Of a stretch of 64,000 bases of DNA, positions 54,568 to 64,000 are shown one piece after another. Each line of letters begins with the position of its first letter. The stretch's first letter is position 1. This DNA comes from Photobacterium angustum. Lineage in GTDB: Bacteria; Pseudomonadota; Gammaproteobacteria; Enterobacterales; Vibrionaceae. The position numbers and the translations under genes are program-made. Below the pieces are notes generated by a model. The model saw only the letters and a list, made by a program, of their open reading frames with translations, was not told the origin of the DNA and searched no databases. Location of the stretch: contig NZ_MSCJ01000001.1 in the NCBI RefSeq assembly GCF_002954615.1, positions 2,852,001 through 2,916,000 on the forward strand, given 5' to 3'.

Positions 54568-54747
54568 TTAGCTTTCTTCTTCTAATTCAGCATCGCTGGT
54601 CAGTTCAAACCATAATCCAAGAGCCGCTGAAAACAGGCCTCCGATAGCAAAAATGCCCATATCATTTGAACTGGTTAACACGATGGTGCAGAACGAGATA
54701 AAACACAGTACAGCATAAATTGTTAGTCTATCCATTGATGTCAGCAT
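54568..54747 (-). CDS. Small inner-membrane protein, unknown function
   Basis: 59 residues from the ATG at 54747, which has AGGGGGAAG as ribosome site 5 bases away; reading 26 codons further upstream from a TTG is possible but not needed. Two hydrophobic stretches (IYAVLCFISFCTIVL and MGIFAIGGLFSAALGLWF) make a two-helix hairpin with an acidic tail (DAELEEES). Not recognised. Followed by a terminator; divergent from tusA. Confidence 0.65.
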   Translation of the reverse strand: MLTSMDRLTIYAVLCFISFCTIVLTSSNDMGIFAIGGLFSAALGLWFELTSDAELEEES

Positions 54748-54888
54748 ACTACTTCCCCCTAATCCTTCAGAAAGAAAAGTTAACAACTTGTTAATTACGT
54801 TACACAGTATATCTTGATTTGCCAAGTGTTATTGATTAATTCTTGTCCATAAGTATGATCTACCACTTACTAATAAGATGTGTATGTT

Positions 54889-55137
54889 ATGACTGCTATT
54901 TTTGATAATCCGACCCACAGCCTAGAAGCACAAGGACTACGCTGCCCTGAGCCTGTGATGATGGTTCGTAAAACGGTAAGGAAAATGGCCGAAGGCGAAA
55001 CCCTATTGGTATTGGCTGACGATCCGTCAACGACCCGCGATATTCCCAGTTTTTGCCGCTTTATGGATCACACACTGCTTGCCGCAGAAACAGAAAGCGT
55101 TCCTTATCGCTTTTTGATCCAAAAAGGCACTAATTAA
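54889..55137 (+). CDS. tusA: Sulfur carrier TusA
   Basis: 82 residues from the ATG at 54889; a GTG three codons earlier is in frame. SirA/TusA family signature [12 protein letters not shown] with the persulfide Cys19. It passes sulfur from IscS toward tRNA 2-thiouridine and other acceptors. Single gene with its own terminator. Confidence 0.93.
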   Translation: MTAIFDNPTHSLEAQGLRCPEPVMMVRKTVRKMAEGETLLVLADDPSTTRDIPSFCRFMDHTLLAAETESVPYRFLIQKGTN

Positions 55138-55166
55138 GCGGTGTTAAAAATACTAAGAAAAAGAAC

Positions 55167-55202
55167 AAAAAAGGCAGCCATTAATTAGGCTGCCTTTTTA
55201 AT
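55167..55202. terminator. Intrinsic terminator after tusA
   Basis: Stem GGCAGCC / GGCTGCC with A6 and T5 flanks. Confidence 0.85.
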
Positions 55203-55234
55203 CACTATCACATTCTCTCTAACGTGTAAGAACA

Positions 55235-55480
55235 CTACACATCATTCATTTTTTGACGAAGTGCTACTAACTCATTATGCAAATCACGTATTTCTTTTTT
55301 AAGCGGTAAAACATAACGTAATCGGACTAATGAATCTAACGCCAGATATAACGTAACAAGCGCCCCTACTACCATAGGAAGCCACATATCCGTTAAGACC
55401 ATACCAAAGATATTTAGCACCAATGCCAAGTGAAATAACCAACATTGGCTTTTTAGCGATATCGCGAGAAACTGAGCCAT
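55235..55480 (-). CDS. Small membrane protein with C-terminal coiled-coil, unknown function
   Basis: 81 residues from the ATG at 55480, preceded by a near-perfect AGGAGG. The ORF can be read 13 codons further upstream, but the AGGAGG decides for the shorter form. Three hydrophobic segments (FLAISLKSQCWLFHLALVLNIFG and WLPMVVGALVTLYLALDSLV), then a basic and heptad-like C-terminus (LKKEIRDLHNELVALRQKM). Not recognised; between tusA and mneA. Confidence 0.65.
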   Translation of the reverse strand: MAQFLAISLKSQCWLFHLALVLNIFGMVLTDMWLPMVVGALVTLYLALDSLVRLRYVLPLKKEIRDLHNELVALRQKMNDV

Positions 55481-55621
55481 ACTCCCTCCTGCAATTACAG
55501 CAAAACGAACAAATGACATAACTTCATTTACTCTAGCATGAGGGAATTAATGCTTCTTATAGTGCTATCACACTTCATCATAATGAAATAAAACACTTAT
55601 TCCTGCAGGATAATAACGTCA

Positions 55622-55637
55622 TGTTTCACATGAAACA
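55622..55637. promoter_or_regulatory. parS-like ParB-binding site
   Basis: TGTTTCACATGAAACA matches the widespread parS consensus TGTTTCACGTGAAACA with one substitution and is within a perfect 8-base inverted repeat. gyrB is about 8 kb away, and parS sites usually cluster near the origin. Confidence 0.6.
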
Positions 55638-55648
55638 TTCAGTGATAT

Positions 55649-56206
55649 CTACATACCAAACGCAGCACCCACAGCTAAGAAAACAAAAAGCGCAGCTGTA
55701 ATTTTACGTATTAGTCCTAACGGCATTTTTTCAGCTGATAACTTACCAATAAGAACCACGGGTACATTGGCCAACAACATTCCAATCGTCGTACCAAGCA
55801 CAACCCACATTAGAGCATCATGGTATTTCGCCCCTAGCATCGTCGTAGCAATTTGGGTTTTATCACCAATTTCCGCAATAAAGAACGCAATAAAACTGGC
55901 AATGAAAGGGCCTCGATTTGATAATTTTTCTTCATCATCGAGTTTATCGGGAATTAAGATCCAGCCAGCCATTAAAATAAAACTCACCACTAACACCCAC
56001 TTTAAAATACTCGGCGTTAAGTAGTCAGCGATAGCGACACCAAGCCATGCTGCTAATGCATGATTAACGATCGTCGCAAGAAAAATGGCACAAATAATGG
56101 GAAAGGGTTTGCGATATCGACTGGCTAGCAGTAGGGATAAAAGTTGGGTCTTATCACCAATTTCGGCTAAAGCAACAGACGTAATAGAAACAGCTAAAAC
56201 ACTCAC
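55649..56206 (-). CDS. mneA: Manganese exporter, UPF0016/TMEM165 family
   Basis: 185 residues from the GTG at 56206. Two copies of the family motif EIGDKTQ, at about residues 14 and 118, and six membrane segments. The family exports Mn2+; the Vibrio form is MneA. An ATG at 56251 gives 15 more residues that look unlike the family, while VSVLAVSITSVALAEIGDKTQ fits its usual beginning, so I prefer the GTG. It is preceded by a yybP-ykoY Mn riboswitch, which fits this function. Confidence 0.88.
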   Translation of the reverse strand: MSVLAVSITSVALAEIGDKTQLLSLLLASRYRKPFPIICAIFLATIVNHALAAWLGVAIADYLTPSILKWVLVVSFILMAGWILIPDKLDDEEKLSNRGPFIASFIAFFIAEIGDKTQIATTMLGAKYHDALMWVVLGTTIGMLLANVPVVLIGKLSAEKMPLGLIRKITAALFVFLAVGAAFGM

Positions 56207-56279
56207 AACATACTCTCTGGGGCGGGAATTATTGATACCAATAGCAAACATACACTCCCACCCCGGTTTGTGTTGTTTG

Positions 56280-56391
56280 CCGTTGGTCTTGCCAAATTTA
56301 CCGCGTTGGATAAATCATAATTACCACGAAGATTTTGCTTCGATTATGTTGATAATTATCTCGCAAGGTGCGAGAGGCTACTCCCCAAAGG
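56280..56391 (-). ncRNA. yybP-ykoY manganese riboswitch upstream of mneA
   Basis: On the RNA strand: GGGGAGTAGC, a perfect hairpin TCTCGC...GCGAGA, the ATCAACATA box, a second hairpin CGAAG...CTTCG, and GGCAAGACC, then the closing strand CCAACGG pairing with CCTTTGG at the 5' end. These are the conserved elements of the yybP-ykoY class. The aptamer ends about 74 bases before the mneA start. Confidence 0.82.
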
Positions 56392-56440
56392 AGCCATAAT
56401 TCTAACAGAGAAATGAAGGTAAGTGTTATTCGATAGATAC

Positions 56441-56469
56441 AAAAACGGTGAGCCAGCGCTCACCGTTTG
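56441..56469 (-). terminator. Intrinsic terminator after the OmpA-like lipoprotein gene
   Basis: Stem AAACGGTGAGC / GCTCACCGTTT with T-run on the minus strand. Confidence 0.85.
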
Positions 56470-56488
56470 ATTACACTAAACGTAATAA

Positions 56489-57178
56489 TTAACCAAGTGG
56501 AGAAAGAATAATTTCTACACGACGGTTTTGCGCACGACCGTTCGCAGTACTATTAGATGCGATTGGGTTAGACTCACCACGACCTTGAGAAACCACACGG
56601 TTAGCATTCACACCTTGACGGATTAAGTAGTTAGCAACAGCATCTGCACGAACTTGAGATAGGCGAAGATTGTAAGACGCAGCACCTTTGCTATCAGTGA
56701 AACCTAATACATTTAATTGTGTTTTTTCGTATTCTTTAGCCACAATCGCTACGTTATGCAGAGCATTCATCGCACGATCATTTAAGTTTGCCTGATCAAA
56801 ACCGAACGTAATTTCGTTTGGCATGTTAAGAACGATGTTATTACCATCACGGGTAACACTGATACCTGAAGATGCTAATTGCTGACGTAGTTTCGCTTCT
56901 TGCACATCCATGTAGTAACCAATACCACCACCAAGTGCAGCACCAGCAGCAGCGCCGATCAGAGCACCTTTACCACGGTCATGTTTGCTTGAAGAAGCAA
57001 CACCAATTGCAGCACCAGCAAGTGCACCAATAATTGAGCCGCCTGTACCTTTCGCTGTTTGTGATTCACCTGTGTATGGGTTTACTGTTGAACAACCAGC
57101 CATAGTTACAGAAGCCACAACAGAAAGTACTGCAGCGCGCACCCACTTTTTAGATGCCATTGCTTGAATTTGAGCCAT
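56489..57178 (-). CDS. OmpA-family lipoprotein (YiaD type)
   Basis: 229 residues. Lipobox MAGC with Cys29, two glycine-zipper segments (GSIIGALAGAAIGV and GALIGAAAGAALGGGIGYYM), and a C-terminal OmpA/peptidoglycan-binding domain (FTDSKGAASYNLRLSQVRADAV, RGESNPIASN, RRVEI). Outer-membrane lipoprotein that should bind peptidoglycan. An ATG six codons downstream also exists. Resembles E. coli YiaD. Alone, followed by a terminator. Confidence 0.9.
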   Translation of the reverse strand: MAQIQAMASKKWVRAAVLSVVASVTMAGCSTVNPYTGESQTAKGTGGSIIGALAGAAIGVASSSKHDRGKGALIGAAAGAALGGGIGYYMDVQEAKLRQQLASSGISVTRDGNNIVLNMPNEITFGFDQANLNDRAMNALHNVAIVAKEYEKTQLNVLGFTDSKGAASYNLRLSQVRADAVANYLIRQGVNANRVVSQGRGESNPIASNSTANGRAQNRRVEIILSPLG

Positions 57179-57470
57179 CTTTTTAAGTATCCGTATACTC
57201 GATCCGAGAATCGAAAAAATTGAAATTTATGCTACTAGGCTATTAAACCCAATAATACTTTTTGCGTATTGTAATCAACAACGGTATATGAGGCATCAAA
57301 AGAATGTAAAAATTCCCTTAATGCAAAATAAAAAAGGATAAAGCTGGAAGAATTTTGGTAAATCCCCCCACAGATGTGTAAAAAACACGCACTGCCCCTA
57401 CTCGCCTCAGAGTTGGCGAGGTATACTGGATTATTACTCTTTTTAATCCACTAATCTCGCGAAGCTGACA

Positions 57471-58382
57471 ATGCAGAAATACGATATTAAAACCTTTCAG
57501 GGCATGATCCTCGCGCTGCAGGATTACTGGGGCCAACAAGGTTGTACTATTGTACAACCCCTAGACATGGAAGTGGGCGCAGGTACTTCTCACCCAATGA
57601 CATGTTTACGTGCTCTAGGTCCAGAACCAATTGCAGCAGCGTATGTACAACCATCTCGCCGACCAACTGACGGTCGTTACGGCGAAAACCCTAACCGTCT
57701 ACAGCACTACTACCAGTTCCAAGTGATGCTAAAACCATCGCCAGACAACATTCAAGAACTGTACTTAGGCTCATTAGAAGTACTAGGTATCGATACTAAA
57801 GTGCACGACATCCGTTTTGTTGAAGACAACTGGGAAAACCCAACATTGGGTGCTTGGGGTCTAGGCTGGGAAGTTTGGCTAAACGGCATGGAAGTAACAC
57901 AGTTTACTTACTTCCAGCAGGTTGGTGGCCTTGAGTGTAAACCTGTAACAGGTGAAATCACTTACGGTATCGAGCGTCTTGCGATGTACATTCAGAACGT
58001 TGATTCTGTTTACGACCTAGTATGGACTGACGGTCCTTTAGGCAAAGTAACGTATGGTGATATTTTCCACCAGAACGAAGTTGAGCAATCAACGTACAAC
58101 TTTGAGCACGCTGATGTCGACTTCCTATTCACATTCTTCGATCAATGTGAAAAAGAATCAATCAAACTACTTGAGCTAGAGCAACCACTACCGTTGCCAG
58201 CTTACGAGCGTATTCTAAAAGCCGCTCATGCATTTAACCTATTAGATGCACGTAAAGCGATCTCTGTAACTGAACGTCAACGTTACATTTTGCGTATCCG
58301 CAACGTAACTAAACAAGTTGCTGAAGCTTACTACGCATCTCGTGAAGCACTTGGCTTCCCAATGTGTAAAAAAGACAAGTAA
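57471..58382 (+). CDS. glyQ: Glycyl-tRNA synthetase alpha subunit
   Basis: 303 residues starting [25 protein letters not shown], the GlyQ start. Class II core with [36 protein letters not shown] and [23 protein letters not shown]. Charges tRNA-Gly together with the beta subunit, in the alpha2beta2 form. glyS follows after 9 bases. Confidence 0.97.
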   Translation: MQKYDIKTFQGMILALQDYWGQQGCTIVQPLDMEVGAGTSHPMTCLRALGPEPIAAAYVQPSRRPTDGRYGENPNRLQHYYQFQVMLKPSPDNIQELYLGSLEVLGIDTKVHDIRFVEDNWENPTLGAWGLGWEVWLNGMEVTQFTYFQQVGGLECKPVTGEITYGIERLAMYIQNVDSVYDLVWTDGPLGKVTYGDIFHQNEVEQSTYNFEHADVDFLFTFFDQCEKESIKLLELEQPLPLPAYERILKAAHAFNLLDARKAISVTERQRYILRIRNVTKQVAEAYYASREALGFPMCKKDK

Positions 58383-58391
58383 GGGATCGCC

Positions 58392-60461
58392 ATGACACAG
58401 AAAAATTTCTTAATCGAACTCGGTACGGAAGAGCTACCACCAACAGCACTACGTACCCTAGCAGAAGCTTTTGCTGCTAACTTTGAAGCTGAGTTAAAAG
58501 CTGCAGATTTACCTCATGATGGTATTAAATGGTATGCCGCTCCTCGTCGCTTAGCCCTTAAAGTAACAGGTCTTGCTGAAAACCAGCCTGACAAAGTGGT
58601 TGAAAAACGTGGACCTGCGGTATCAGCAGCATTCGACGCTGACGGAAACCCAACCAAAGCAGCTCAAGGCTGGGCTCGCGGTAATGGTATTACGGTTGAT
58701 CAAGCAGAGCGCATGGTTACCGATAAAGGCGAATGGTTACTGTTCAAGCAAGAAGTCAAAGGCCAACCAGCCCAAACACTACTACCTGAACTGGCTGCTG
58801 CTGCACTGGCTAAACTACCAATCCCACGTCCAATGCGTTGGGGTGATAAAGAAACTCAGTTTATCCGTCCAGTGAAAACACTGACCATGCTATTGGGTGA
58901 CGAGCTAATCGAAGGCACTATTTTAGGTGTTGCTTCAGCACGTACCATCCGTGGTCACCGCTTCATGGGTGAAGCTGAGTTTACTATCGACAACGCGGAT
59001 CAATACCCTGCTATCTTAGAAGAGCGCGGTAAAGTAATGGCTGATTATGAAGCGCGTAAAGCGATCATTTTAGCTGATGCGAAAAAAGCAGCTGAAGCTG
59101 TTGGCGGTATTGCAGATCTTGAAGATGATCTGGTTGAAGAAGTGACCTCTCTTGTTGAGTGGCCTGTTGTACTAACAGCATCTTTTGAAGAGGAATTCTT
59201 AAAGGTTCCTTCTGAAGCTTTAGTTTACACCATGAAAGGTGATCAGAAGTACTTCCCTGTCTACGATGCGGAAGGCAAACTTGTGCCTAAGTTCATCTTC
59301 GTATCCAACATCATCTCTAACGATCCAAGCCAAATTATCTCGGGTAACGAGAAAGTGGTTCGTCCTCGTCTAGCGGATGCTGAGTTCTTCTTTAATACTG
59401 ACCTTAAGAGCAAGTTGATTGATCGCCTGCCTCAACTAGAGACTGCGATTTTCCAAAAGCAATTGGGTACGATTAAAGACAAGACAGATCGTATTACTGA
59501 ACTTGCTGGCTACATTGCAGACAAGATCGGTGCTGATGTAACTAACGCAAAACGTGCTGGTCTACTTGCGAAATGTGACCTAATGACATCTATGGTATTT
59601 GAATTTACAGATACGCAAGGTGTAATGGGTATGCACTATGCTCGTCACGACGGCGAAGCTGAAGATGTTGCACTAGCACTTAACGAGCAATACATGCCTC
59701 GTTTTGCTGGCGATCAACTACCAAGCACACCTGTATCATCAGCAGTTGCTATGGCTGATAAACTAGATACGATTGTGGGTATCTTCGGTATTGGTCAAGC
59801 ACCAAAAGGTAGTGACCCATTCGCACTACGTCGCGCATCACTAGGTGTATTACGTATCATCGTTGAAAATGGCTACGACTTAGACTTAGTTGATCTTGTA
59901 GCTAAAGCGCACTCACTATTTGGTGACAAGCTAACCAACAACAACGTTGATTCAGATGTTATTGAGTTCATGCTTGGCCGTTTCCGTGCATGGTATCAAG
60001 ATGCAGGCTTTAGTATTGATGTTATCCAAGCTGTGCTTGCGATGCACCCAACTCAACCAGCCGACTTTGATAAGCGTGTTAAAGCGGTAAGCCACTTCCG
60101 TGAGCTTGATGCAGCTGAATCACTAGCTGCAGCGAATAAGCGTGTAGGTAACATCCTAGCGAAATTCGACGGTGAGCTACCAACTACAGTTGATAATAGT
60201 CTACTTGTTGAAGCTGCGGAAAAAGAGCTAGCTGAAAAAGTTGAAGCGGTTGTAACAGCCCTTGAACCTGTTTTTGCTACTGGCGATTACCAAACAGCAC
60301 TGACAGAACTTGCTTCACTTCGTGAGCCTGTTGATGCATTCTTCGATAACGTAATGGTTATGGCTGATGACGAAAAACTTAAAGTTAATCGTCTAGCACT
60401 ACTTAACCTACTACGTAACCAATTCTTGAAAGTGGCAGATATCTCTCTACTTCAAAAATAA
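58392..60461 (+). CDS. glyS: Glycyl-tRNA synthetase beta subunit
   Basis: 689 residues, E. coli length. [21 protein letters not shown] is the standard N-terminus; the HD-like and anticodon-binding regions follow ([13 protein letters not shown], [27 protein letters not shown]). Co-transcribed with glyQ; terminator follows. Confidence 0.97.
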   Translation: MTQKNFLIELGTEELPPTALRTLAEAFAANFEAELKAADLPHDGIKWYAAPRRLALKVTGLAENQPDKVVEKRGPAVSAAFDADGNPTKAAQGWARGNGITVDQAERMVTDKGEWLLFKQEVKGQPAQTLLPELAAAALAKLPIPRPMRWGDKETQFIRPVKTLTMLLGDELIEGTILGVASARTIRGHRFMGEAEFTIDNADQYPAILEERGKVMADYEARKAIILADAKKAAEAVGGIADLEDDLVEEVTSLVEWPVVLTASFEEEFLKVPSEALVYTMKGDQKYFPVYDAEGKLVPKFIFVSNIISNDPSQIISGNEKVVRPRLADAEFFFNTDLKSKLIDRLPQLETAIFQKQLGTIKDKTDRITELAGYIADKIGADVTNAKRAGLLAKCDLMTSMVFEFTDTQGVMGMHYARHDGEAEDVALALNEQYMPRFAGDQLPSTPVSSAVAMADKLDTIVGIFGIGQAPKGSDPFALRRASLGVLRIIVENGYDLDLVDLVAKAHSLFGDKLTNNNVDSDVIEFMLGRFRAWYQDAGFSIDVIQAVLAMHPTQPADFDKRVKAVSHFRELDAAESLAAANKRVGNILAKFDGELPTTVDNSLLVEAAEKELAEKVEAVVTALEPVFATGDYQTALTELASLREPVDAFFDNVMVMADDEKLKVNRLALLNLLRNQFLKVADISLLQK

Positions 60462-60479
60462 GGTTGGTTAACGTTATCT

Positions 60480-60507
60480 AAAACCACGCTCCGGCGTGGT
60501 TTTTTTA
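60480..60507 (+). terminator. Intrinsic terminator after glyQS
   Basis: Arms AAAACCACGC and GCGTGGTTTT with a TCCG loop and T-run. Confidence 0.9.
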
Positions 60508-60535
60508 TACCCTGATTCTGCTGTATCTTATCTAT

Positions 60536-60551
60536 TGTTTCATGTGGAACA
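60536..60551. promoter_or_regulatory. parS-like site (2 mismatches)
   Basis: TGTTTCATGTGGAACA matches the parS consensus TGTTTCACGTGAAACA at 14 of 16 positions, in the gap between glyS and avtA and 3.5 kb from the window edge that contains gyrB. Confidence 0.45.
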
Positions 60552-60741
60552 CTTTTTTACTTTTATTAAATACGTATATAACCTCTCTGCTATACAAGAA
60601 AATCCACACCACCGACCACCACAAACCGATAATATTTCAACTTTCTCTGAACCGGACAATACGTTATGTTACGCTCAATAAGCCATCATATTGATAGCAC
60701 TTACATCAAGAACTAATATCGACACTGAGGTTGTAAACGTA

Positions 60742-61989
60742 ATGGACTTTTCGCGCTTTGGTAATAAGTTTGCAGGCGACTCTGGGATCACCCTATTAAT
60801 GCAAGATCTCAACGATGGACTCACCAATCCCAATGCCATCATGCTCGGTGGTGGAAATCCGGCGCAAATCCCAGCCATGAATCACTACTTTACCGAGCTA
60901 TTAAAAGACATGGCAACGACTGGTGAGCTTACCGCATCGATGACTAACTACGATGGCCCACAAGGTAAGAATCGTTTTCTAGATGCGCTTGCAGCACTGT
61001 TACAGCAACAATACGGTTGGGAAATTAGTGCGAAAAATATTGTCTTAACCAATGGCAGTCAAAGTGCCTTTTTCAGTTTATTTAACTTGCTGGCAGGTGA
61101 ATTTGAAAATGGTAAAAAGAAAAAAATATTACTACCTTTATCACCAGAATATATTGGTTACGCTGATGCTGGTTTAAGCCCTGATATGTTTATCTCGTAC
61201 CAACCTACGATCAGCATGTTGGAAGATGGCTTTTTTAAATATCATGTCGATTTTAGCAAGTTAGTCATCGATGACAGCATCGCAGCAATTTGCGCCTCTC
61301 GTCCTACTAACCCGACTGGCAATGTACTTACAGATAAAGAAATTGAACATTTAGCAGCACTGGCTAAAGAGCACCAGATCCCATTAATTATCGACAATGC
61401 TTACGGCTTACCCTTCCCTGATATTATTTTTGAAGATGTAACACCATTTTGGGATGACAACACCATTCTGTGCATGAGCTTATCCAAACTTGGGTTACCC
61501 GGTGTCCGATGCGGTATCGTGATTGCCAATGAAGCTATGGTTACTGCTTTGTCTAACATCAATGGTATCGTCAACTTAGCGCCTGGTAGTATTGGCCCTG
61601 CGGTGGCAACAAAAATGATCCACCAGCAAGAACTATTACCACTGAGCCAAAACGTGATTAAGCCGTTTTATCATCAGAAGGTGCAACGCGCCGTTGAATT
61701 ACTGCGCCAAGCTATCCCCGATCCTCGATTTAAAATTCACAAACCTGAAGGCGCTATCTTCTTATGGCTATGGTTTGAAGATTTACCGATCACCACGAAG
61801 GTACTGTATCAACGCTTAAAACAACGTGGCGTACTGATCGTGCCTGGTGAATATTTCTTTATCGGATTACAAGATGAGTGGGCACATAGCCATGAATGCT
61901 TACGCATGAACTATGTCCAAGATGATGAAGCAATGCAGCGTGGTATTACGATTATTGCAGAAGAAGTCGCTAAAGCTTACGCAGAATAA
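60742..61989 (+). CDS. avtA: Valine-pyruvate aminotransferase AvtA
   Basis: 415 residues from the ATG at 60742 (GAGG about 12 bases before), the length of E. coli AvtA; an in-frame TTG start 17 codons earlier is unlikely. Starts MDFSRFGNKFAGDSGITLLMQDL. Fold-type I aminotransferase with MLGGGNPAQIPAM, the SRPTNPTGN motif and PLP lysine in SLSKLGLPGVRCGI. It converts valine and pyruvate to 2-oxoisovalerate and alanine. Convergent with gyrB. Confidence 0.95.
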   Translation: MDFSRFGNKFAGDSGITLLMQDLNDGLTNPNAIMLGGGNPAQIPAMNHYFTELLKDMATTGELTASMTNYDGPQGKNRFLDALAALLQQQYGWEISAKNIVLTNGSQSAFFSLFNLLAGEFENGKKKKILLPLSPEYIGYADAGLSPDMFISYQPTISMLEDGFFKYHVDFSKLVIDDSIAAICASRPTNPTGNVLTDKEIEHLAALAKEHQIPLIIDNAYGLPFPDIIFEDVTPFWDDNTILCMSLSKLGLPGVRCGIVIANEAMVTALSNINGIVNLAPGSIGPAVATKMIHQQELLPLSQNVIKPFYHQKVQRAVELLRQAIPDPRFKIHKPEGAIFLWLWFEDLPITTKVLYQRLKQRGVLIVPGEYFFIGLQDEWAHSHECLRMNYVQDDEAMQRGITIIAEEVAKAYAE

Positions 61990-62014
61990 CCGCTTTTTAG
62001 TTAATATGAATAAA

Positions 62015-62047
62015 TAAAAAACGCCGCTATCACTAGCGGCGTTTTTA
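62015..62047. terminator. Bidirectional intrinsic terminator (avtA / gyrB)
   Basis: Stem ACGCCGCT / AGCGGCGT with A6 and T5 flanks between convergent genes. Confidence 0.9.
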
Positions 62048-62078
62048 TTGAGCTTGAAAGCCAAACTATACGTTTGTG

Positions 62079-64000
<1,922 letters not shown>

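Noticed and set aside
56207..56251. ATG at 56251 as start of the Mn exporter
   Set aside because: Gives 15 residues unlike the family and closer to the riboswitch; the GTG at 56206 matches the family beginning, though the ATG is not excluded.

Overview
The window is chromosomal DNA from a gammaproteobacterium of the family Vibrionaceae, most likely a Photobacterium. This rests on the protein repertoire and gene order: UbiD, Rho/TrxA/RhlB/GppA, PrlC/RlmJ/Gor, a TetR-MFP-RND efflux operon beside UbiK and IlvC/IlvY, fadBA divergent from yigZ-trkH-hemG, and a Mn exporter/glyQS/gyrB neighbourhood. A repetitive tRNA-Pro/tRNA-His cluster with decayed copies also fits Photobacterium. gyrB at the right edge and two parS-like sites suggest the segment lies near the chromosomal origin. 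I see no prophage, insertion sequence, CRISPR array, integron or defence island; it reads as core genome with small accessory pieces.

Layout. 1-7.4 kb: 3' part of ubiD, an exported protein of unknown function, rho, trxA, divergent rhlB-gppA and a lone MSHA-like prepilin. 7.4-13.3 kb: oligopeptidase A, rlmJ, glutathione reductase, then a free-standing short transcription unit (rRNA-type promoter, 26-codon ORF, intrinsic terminator) and a protein with histidine-rich ends. 13.7-16.8 kb: a YjiH-type membrane protein and a lipoprotein with a calcium-loop-like motif. 16.8-22.2 kb: a four-gene peptide-type ABC importer (fused double ATPase, binding protein, two permeases) with a leaky-terminator hairpin after the binding protein. 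22.2-23.6 kb: an AT-rich gene-free stretch, two degenerate tRNA-Pro-derived 132-bp repeats and the tRNA cluster Arg-His-Pro-His-Pro. 23.7-36 kb: cytochrome c5, rep helicase and two RND efflux systems, the second with its own TetR repressor and operator. 36-40 kb: ubiK, ilvC/ilvY and a divergent S-adenosylhomocysteine-hydrolase-like protein.

40.2-45.9 kb: a complete rRNA operon on the minus strand (P1 and P2 promoters, boxA, 16S, tRNA-less spacer, 23S, 5S, tRNA-Asp, tRNA-Trp, terminator). 45.9-53.4 kb: hemG-trkH-yigZ and, divergently, fadB-fadA with FadR- and PsrA-like sites, then acuI. 53.5-57.2 kb: a LysR regulator, two small membrane proteins, tusA, and a Mn exporter preceded by a yybP-ykoY riboswitch, then an OmpA-like lipoprotein. 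57.4-64 kb: glyQ-glyS, avtA and the C-terminal three quarters of gyrB.

Functionally the window mixes transcription termination and RNA turnover (rho, rhlB), thiol redox (trxA, gor), envelope export and import (two RND pumps, ABC importer), fatty-acid oxidation (fadBA), branched-chain amino acid synthesis (ilvC, avtA) and translation (rrn, tRNAs, glyQS). The points most worth a second look are the short transcription unit at about 12.3-12.54 kb, the decaying tRNA-Pro repeats, and the S-adenosylhomocysteine-hydrolase-like protein that lacks the usual catalytic histidines.
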